64,000 nucleotides of DNA from Chelonoidis abingdonii. Taxonomy: Eukaryota; Chordata; Testudines; Testudinidae. The stretch is taken from contig NC_133782.1 in assembly GCF_003597395.2 (NCBI RefSeq), forward strand, positions 4,643,403 to 4,707,402. Direction: 5' to 3'. Below the pieces are notes generated by a model that was not told where the DNA came from, searched no databases, and saw only the letters and a program-made list of their open reading frames with translations. The position numbers and the translations under genes are program-made. Position 1 is the stretch's first letter. The number at the start of each line of letters is the position of its first letter. This document shows, piece after piece, positions 57,765 through 64,000 of this stretch.

Positions 57765-60700
57765 CACACAAGCACACAGTTGTCCCCCCGCAGCATGAAC
57801 CTGGCCCACTGCTGTTCACACACCAACCAGACAACGTGCCACCAGCAGGACTGAACCACAAACTGGTTGCCACTGAGTGGAATCCATCCCTTTTGGGACT
57901 TGAACTGAGGAACACGATGACATCTAAAAGCAGCAGCAGCTGCTCTACCATTTGAGCTTAAGGAGAATCCCCACATCAGCTGTCACTGAGAATAGTGCTG
58001 AGATACGTTTTCAGGCTTTAACTGGGTGACGCTCACACATCTGGAGTGGATGTATGTCAGCAGATACTGTGCAATCAGAAATGGACGAGAAGCCAAAACT
58101 TGGATCCAAACAGCCCCCAAACTTTTGGAAAGTTCCCAGTGGGAACCAGCTCTAAATTCCTCTAATTCTCTCTCACAGACCAAATGGAACTCGCAGATCC
58201 AAGTACTCCCAGATACAGGAGTCTTGGAGACCTGGCTTCAGATGCAGATTCTGTGGCTCAGGCCCATGTCAGACACACCCATGTAACAGATATAAACAAC
58301 TGCAATGTCCCCTGTCTGATCACAACCAATTCCACACTCAAGAAAGGCCTCAGGAGAGAATGTACTGGCCCATATGAGAGGAGCTCCCAGTCAGTGGCTA
58401 TCCAGAAGATCCCATTTTGAACTGCGCAGAGCTGGGCGAGACCCCTGAAGTGGCGCTGGATGTCCCCTCGTGTTGAGAGTATCTGACAAAGCTGCTTTTG
58501 TTTGTAAAGCTGGGACGTCACAAAACCAAAGTGTCCTCCTGCAATTCTATTAATGAAAAACATGCGATGGTCACTGAAAATAAAGGTCAGGGTGTTTCCA
58601 GTGCTAAGGAGCCCGCCCTGCCTCCTCTTCCGGGGGCAAAGGGAAGCCCAGCTGCTGGAACCCCACACATGCTGCACAGCCCAGATTGGTGATGTCTCCT
58701 TGGAGAGCAGGACACTGCGGATTTGAAGCCAGGAGCCATTAGCCTTGAGTAGCTGCTCTGGTGCCATGAGAAGAGGACTCCTCCTTGCCCAGTGCCTGGC
58801 CCATTTACTTGGGGTGAGGGGAAGATTTTGGGCCTAGGGGCTCAGTTCTTTAAAGGAGGTAGCTGTGGGTGCCCCAGCAGAAGCATGTGCACTGAAGCAT
58901 ACACAAGACACACGATCGTGGTGTGTGACAGCCAATGTGCACAATCAGACCTGCAGAATTTGAGGGTGCAGCAAGTGTGCTTTGGGACCCACGTTTTTCA
59001 AGGCCTGGGCCTACACAATACCAATTGTGTGTAAGTGTAATCTTGCTATTTGTACAGTACATGCCACGATGCGTTCTCCTTGCCTCTTTCCACAGCCTTT
59101 CCTCTATTCCTTTCAGCCATGCTTTCTGCTGTGTCACGATCCTTATCTGAACATCTAAACACCTTCCAGCTGATGTTTAATCTGTAACTATTCAAACAGT
59201 TCTCACTGAGATTATGAAAAGCAGGAGCCTGAAATCAAGCTTCAAATGTCCAGATTTAGGCTCCGAGATAAAATGACGCAATTTCTCAAAAGTGCTGAGC
59301 ATCCAGCAGCGTTCACTGATGTCAACGGGAGCTGGGCGCTCAGCGCGGCTGAGAAATCAGGTCACTTTATTTAGGAGCCTACATACAGATTTAGGAGCAT
59401 AACTGGATGTGCTTTTTTTGAAAATCCGAGGCCCCATTACTTCTCACATCCCTTCTCACGCTGTGTTCCATTCCTGCGAGGGAATGGCAGAATGCTACTG
59501 CTGCTCTAGGACCTTTTAGCAAGTGGCAATATTAGCAAGGAACAATGGCAGGATAGCACCTCCCTGGAGCATCGGCGGGATACAGCTTAACAGCATTTCG
59601 CCACTCTGGGAAAAATAACCCTCAATGCAATGGCTTTCTAGTAATTACTGCTTTGATGACTCCATTTGAAACAGGCAGCCCTACGGTTGAGCTCTGGCTA
59701 GAATATCACCAAAACGACTGCAAAATTTCAACTGGTTGTCTTTTTCCTACTTTCTTTGCAATGTACTGGAAAGTTGCGAGGAAAGTTAGCTCCAGTTTAT
59801 CCTGTAGCAAAGGCTAGGAAATCGCCGGCCTTCTGGCTACTAAGAAGCATCCTCTTCCCCTGGGGGATAAGATCTGTACTTTGCGCTACTGACAGCAAGA
59901 TAAACAACAGAACCAATGATGCCCAAAAGGCAGACAGGGCCAGATGTGCTGGCTAATTAAATTTGTTCACTAATTGCTTTAAAATGCGGCCCAGCAGTGT
60001 TCTGTAAACAATGGCCAAATGCAAGGGAGAGATTTTATCCCGAGCAAACTGTAGGCCACAATTTTCAGGGGCAAGTAGCGGACACTTTAGCCACACCTCC
60101 TTAGTAGTGCTACCAGGGGAAATGCACACGTTTTAATTCAGCTGTCAAGATATATGGTGGGCACTTAAGCAAGGATTCCCCAGAGGAGTTGACCTGACAT
60201 CAGGAGTAGACAGCTCTATCTCTGAGGCAGTAATAATGTGTCACTGGAGAAGGACGTTAATTATGACTGAATGGCTCTTCAGAGCATGAAAAAATATTAA
60301 GAATCGAGAGGATGGAGGACAGGCTGTGAAATGCAGTGAAGCAAAGTGAAGGTCAAGGTTTTAATTGACTAAATAAGCAGAATTTCTTCCCCCTGAACGT
60401 AACCTTCCAAACCCCCCAATTTGGAACAAATGAGGGAAAGGCTCCTTGGGTTTTGTTGCACTGGCAAGTGAAAAACATGTTACAAAAATGCTCTGGTAAG
60501 CCTCCTTGTGATATGAACTGCAGTGAGCCCCATGTATTTATCAAGGAGCGAGGTAGCCTGGTATTTGTCTAAAAGCCGATGGACTTTGGTCTGGGGAAGT
60601 TTCTCCTCCAGCCCAGAGCAAGGTGTTCTGAGAATTTCCGCTCAGAGAAATACTAACACAAAACAAGTGTGGTTGTTTAAAAGGGACTCCCAATAATGAC

Positions 60701-62749
60701 AAATTGGGAAGATGAACTGAGGTCAGTATGAGTTTCAGGGGATCAGAGGCTGCTCCCCTGGGCCGCGGCATGTTCCTCTCAAAGGGAGGGAGTAAGAACA
60801 AGTCAAGAGAGGAGTGCATCCATCAAGCCACGGAGGTGTGACCTATAAAGCATGACCTGTGATTGTCACTTGGTGCCAATGCAGTGCATCAAATTCAGGC
60901 TGGAGAGATCTCATTGGCCTAGTGAAGAGAACTGGGTGACTAATTCATAGAGCACTTGGATGACTTTTGCCTCTTTCTCTGTCCATGATCATCTTGCAAT
61001 GTTCTCAAATGGATTCGTTATCGGAAGTTCTTCACCCTCTTGGGTCTTTGTGAGTCTTCAGTATTCAAAAGTGGAGCTGATTTGATTGGACAGATAGGTC
61101 ACGTGGTTTGTTTCTGACCCCTGATTGAATGAGCCTCACTCTTAGAATCAGCTGTCTGGGGTGAAGGCTCATGATCACGAATTTGAAAGTCTCTTTCTGC
61201 CAATCCTCCACAGCGTTTGCTCCTGTAGTGAACACTCCTGCCAGCAGAAAGCGAGCACAGAAAGGGGGAATTCAAAGAAATGTCCATGCATATTTTCTGC
61301 AGCAGTCACCCAGCTCTGTTGCTAACAGGCTATTTGTACCAATAGCTAGTATCAATTTGATACAGTATTTTATATTGATGTACATTTTTTTTTAAAAAGT
61401 CTGGAAAAGTTCTCTCAAAATCCAGAGGGGTTTTCTCCTCTTCAATCTGACAATGGAGCTCAGATAATTTTGCATCTGCCCAGCCTTCAGTTAAAAAAAT
61501 AAAACAAATGCCCCCTCACCCCCCCACATAAAAAACTCTTCCTTGGGACTGGTTTCATTGAGCCTGATTTCCAGAGGTGCTGAGAACCTGCTACGCCAGT
61601 GTACTTTCGTTGGAGTCACAAGTGCGCTGCACCTCTGACAGTCATGATCTTTTTCTCATGCCCCACAGGCATGTTTCTTGCCTCGCTGAGCATTCTTTGC
61701 TGCTTGTGAATGACAACAGCCCTAACAGACAAACTCTTTGTGCTACGGCGAACGCACTGCCACATTCAGTCACCACACCTCCCTACCCTGATGGTGGAGA
61801 AGAAACCACGCCCAACACACTGGCCAGGCCATGAAACCAACAGACCATGGGTTAAATGCTCGGACCCATGACATCTTTTGAAATTGACAGGTGGGCTTCT
61901 GAGCTACAGCTCCCCATTGGGAATCCAGCAAGAGCATCACTCAGAGACACACAGTGGACTAACTATGGCTCTTCCGGGTGGGTGCCACGGGGCACCAGCT
62001 TGCCTCACAAACCCAAAATCTTTCCTAAGGGCGCTATGCTTTGGATCCTGGCTATAACCATGTTCTGCATCTGGCTTTGGGACTGGCATCTTCTAAGCCT
62101 CACCAGCCACTGCAACAGGTAGGCAAAACCTATTCACTGGAGACACCTCTTCAATCCTGCCCCTAGGTCATCACAACTAACAAGCCACAGGCTGTCGTAC
62201 CATTTGTGGGCATGGTACAGATGATGTCTAAAAGATCATTTTCCTCCCGCCCCTGCCCCACCCAAAAAGAAACCAATCATGTTCCTGTGCTGGCACTGCA
62301 ATCCAACAAGCAATCCCAAATAAAAAACTTTTACGCCCTGCCTCTATTGCACTTTCCTCTTGCTCAAGCATCACCAGTTCAGCGCACAGAATTTGAAGGA
62401 AGCGGTCGGCGGGGGAGTCCCCGCTTTGCAGGGGTTTGGCTGCGTTACGTGACACGTCGGCAGAGGAGTTGTGCAGCCCGTGTGTACACACAAGTGCACA
62501 CGCGTGTGTGTGGAGGGGAGTCGAGGGGTACGGGCGTGTGCACGGGGGTGACGGATGGAGGATCGCAGTCTTTTCTTTTTTTCCAGTGTGAAACAAGGTC
62601 CATGATTTTAAAGTGGTTTTTTTGTTGTTGTTTTTTTTTTTAAAAAAAACAAACAAATGGATGAGCAGGGGGCGGGGAGAGAAAACCGTGAGGGGCCCCA
62701 CCCCATTACCCTGGGCTGTAAACTAATGCTCGGAGAGTCTCTGAACCCC

Positions 62750-63043
62750 TTATTTCTCAGGCATCTTACTGGCTCCCCCTTTCCTGTGGGTGGGCAGCTT
62801 GGTGCCTCTCTCTCTCCCTTCGGTGCTGCAGTTGGATCCTTCCCAGGGCTCCGGGACTTTCTTATGATTAGTCTTTGCTGCCGAGCTCTCCCTGCCTGTC
62901 GGAGACATTTCCGGGGGCCTTTCCTTGGGTTTCCTCCCCCTTTTCTTCCCACTTGTGCTTTTCATTTTCTCCTCCTGGCTGGAGGAAATCTGGTCCCTGT
63001 TCTTTTTCTTCTGGGCAGCCTCTGAAGAGGTTCGGAACCAGTT
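62750..63043 (-). CDS. ZNF512B: Zinc finger protein 512B-like, terminal coding exon
   Basis: From a TTGGACACAG acceptor at 63044, 97 codons and a stop read in one frame, beginning NWFRTSSEAAQKKKNRDQ and ending ASKMPEK. The segment is Lys/Arg-rich with an AT-hook-like SGKKRGRKPKERPPE. From memory, the ZNF512/ZNF512B family has a basic tail after the last C2H2 finger, and human ZNF512B contains GKKRGRKPKER and ends in APEK. ZNF512B is a nuclear zinc-finger protein thought to act as a transcriptional repressor. The gene lies directly upstream of UCKL1 on the same strand in human, so synteny supports ZNF512B over ZNF512. No finger exon is present in the 957 bp to the window edge. Confidence 0.82.
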   Translation of the reverse strand, partial: NWFRTSSEAAQKKKNRDQISSSQEEKMKSTSGKKRGRKPKERPPEMSPTGRESSAAKTNHKKVPEPWEGSNCSTEGRERGTKLPTHRKGGASKMPEK

Positions 63044-64000
63044 CTGTGTCCAAAGGGAAAAAGAACAGGAGTGAGGGTTAGTCACCCTCCCAGGTCAGGG
63101 AGCACTGTTCCAGCTACCCCATTTACACCTCCCCACCTTCCTTGTTATAAACCCCCCTATTTTCCCTCCTGGCCTCACTCTCACCAGGGAAAACTCCTGT
63201 ACTCTGTACACATCCCCCCAATTTCCCTCTCTGACCTCTGAAATCCCCCTTCTGCAAATGCCACAAATTAGTTTTGGATGCTCCTGACTCCCAGCCTGGT
63301 GCCTACCCACTAGACCACACTGCCTCTCATAACGGGGCCCTGAGCTGCAAACCTTTTCCTCCTATAGTTTACACCATTTTTCTGTCTAGAGGGGAAACAC
63401 ATCTGTGCTGTGTATTAAGGACAGAAGGAACGGTGCACTCTGTATGTGCTATTCAGGTGCGGATTGTATCTCTCTTCACTTGAAAATTTCTCTCTCCTCT
63501 TCTCCCCCTTCACCCCCTCCTCCCAGTTTCTCTCTATTTTCCCTCACCTCCCAGGCTCCGCTCCACTTTCCCCTCTCTGTTTTCAGTTCTCTCTCTTCCC
63601 TTTCTCTGAATCTCCCACAAAAGGAATGGGAACTTAACAACCTTCAAATCAGAGTCAAGCTTTTCAGCCTGGGGGTTGGTTGGAAATTAGGCTGAATGAG
63701 CTTGCCACTGCCCCCCCGAACACAAAGTGCGCGAAGTAAGGCCATAGGAGCGCTGTGCCTCCGGACACGCCAGAGACTAGACTGGGTGCTCGGGGGCCTC
63801 AGAGGAAGGTCCAACAGGTGGGACAAGGAGGGAGGGCCAGAAAAGCAAAGAGATGTAAGCTCACCCCCCCTCGCCTCTGCCTAACCCAGGGGTGGGCAAA
63901 AAAAATCAGGGTGTGAAACTGTATGGAGGGCCGAGTAGGGAAGGCTGTGCCTCCCCAAACAGCCTGCCCCCCCCATCCGCCCCCTCCCACTTCCCACCCC
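63044..64000. other. Intron of the ZNF512B-like gene
   Basis: Pyrimidine-rich tracts (63480-63610), a diverged MIR-like piece (about 63276-63335) and the start of a hAT-like element at 63889. No zinc-finger exon is seen. Confidence 0.65.
63889..64000. mobile_element. hAT-like element, cut by the window edge
   Basis: Sequence starting CAGGGGTGGGCAAA, with AGGGCCGAGTAGGGAAGG further in, matches the 5' end style of hAT-like sauropsid repeats. The right end lies outside the window. Confidence 0.5.

Larger units (their letters stand above)
36030..62749. other. Intergenic / possible 3'-UTR region between UCKL1 and ZNF512B-like gene
   Basis: No host coding exon was recognised. The right part (about 57.8-62.7 kb) is comparatively free of recognised repeats and may include the ZNF512B 3' UTR. 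The left and middle parts carry hAT copies, MIR-like SINEs, palindromic repeats, the LTR-like element and the DIRS relic. Confidence 0.6.

Noticed and set aside
58258..58767. 169-codon minus-strand open frame between the genes
   Set aside because: No family resemblance, no splice or promoter context, and comparable frames occur on both strands nearby.
59366..59371. Minus-strand AATAAA as the ZNF512B poly(A) site
   Set aside because: It falls inside a palindromic repeat, with no U- or GU-rich sequence downstream on the minus strand. It cannot be excluded but is weakly supported.

Overview
This is vertebrate nuclear DNA: intron-rich, mostly non-coding, and dense in interspersed repeats. There is no bacterial or plasmid content. 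The repeats (CR1-type LINE tails, MIR-like SINEs, hAT-like elements starting CAGGGGT-GGCAACC, a DIRS-type tyrosine-recombinase relic, and a repeat carrying 'GAAGTGGGTATTCACCCACG') together with strong similarity of the coding exons to human proteins point to a non-avian sauropsid, most likely a turtle. That assignment rests on recall of repeat families, not on a search.

Two protein-coding genes are supported, both on the minus strand. UCKL1 (uridine-cytidine kinase-like 1) fills positions 794 to 35196. Ten coding exons can be joined without a single frame conflict, giving 1,077 nt or 359 codons, from the start codon at 35196 to a splice donor at 794. The set includes a 17-nt microexon at 9322-9338 that ORF calling cannot see. 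It covers the whole uridine-kinase half; the remaining UPRTase-like half lies beyond the left edge. The promoter (about 35200-35380) is GC-rich and carries two near-consensus ZNF143/THAP11-type sites and one half site. The second gene enters at the right: the terminal coding exon of a ZNF512B-like zinc-finger gene (62750-63043). UCKL1 and ZNF512B are also tandem neighbours on human 20q13.33, so this is conserved synteny.

Layout: 1-793 intron; 794-19342 nine UCKL1 exons with introns; 19343-35125 the 15.8-kb first intron; 35126-35196 exon 1; 35200-35380 promoter; 35381-62749 about 27 kb of non-coding DNA between the genes; 62750-63043 ZNF512B-like last exon; 63044-64000 intron.

The 27-kb intergenic or 3'-UTR block is the accessory region. 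It holds hAT copies (35619-36029, 39198-39418, 48268-48577), a minus-strand poly(A)-signal cluster near 41.8-42.05 kb, a 78-nt-arm palindrome at 48784-48956, a 1,117-bp LTR-like element (54410-55526) with perfect 5-bp target-site duplications and a 39-bp in-frame repeat, and a collapsed DIRS retrotransposon (about 56230-57330) with inverted terminal repeats. No new multi-gene biological system was found. The most notable items are the UCKL1 microexon, the LTR-like element, the DIRS relic, and the question of what transcript uses the poly(A) cluster.
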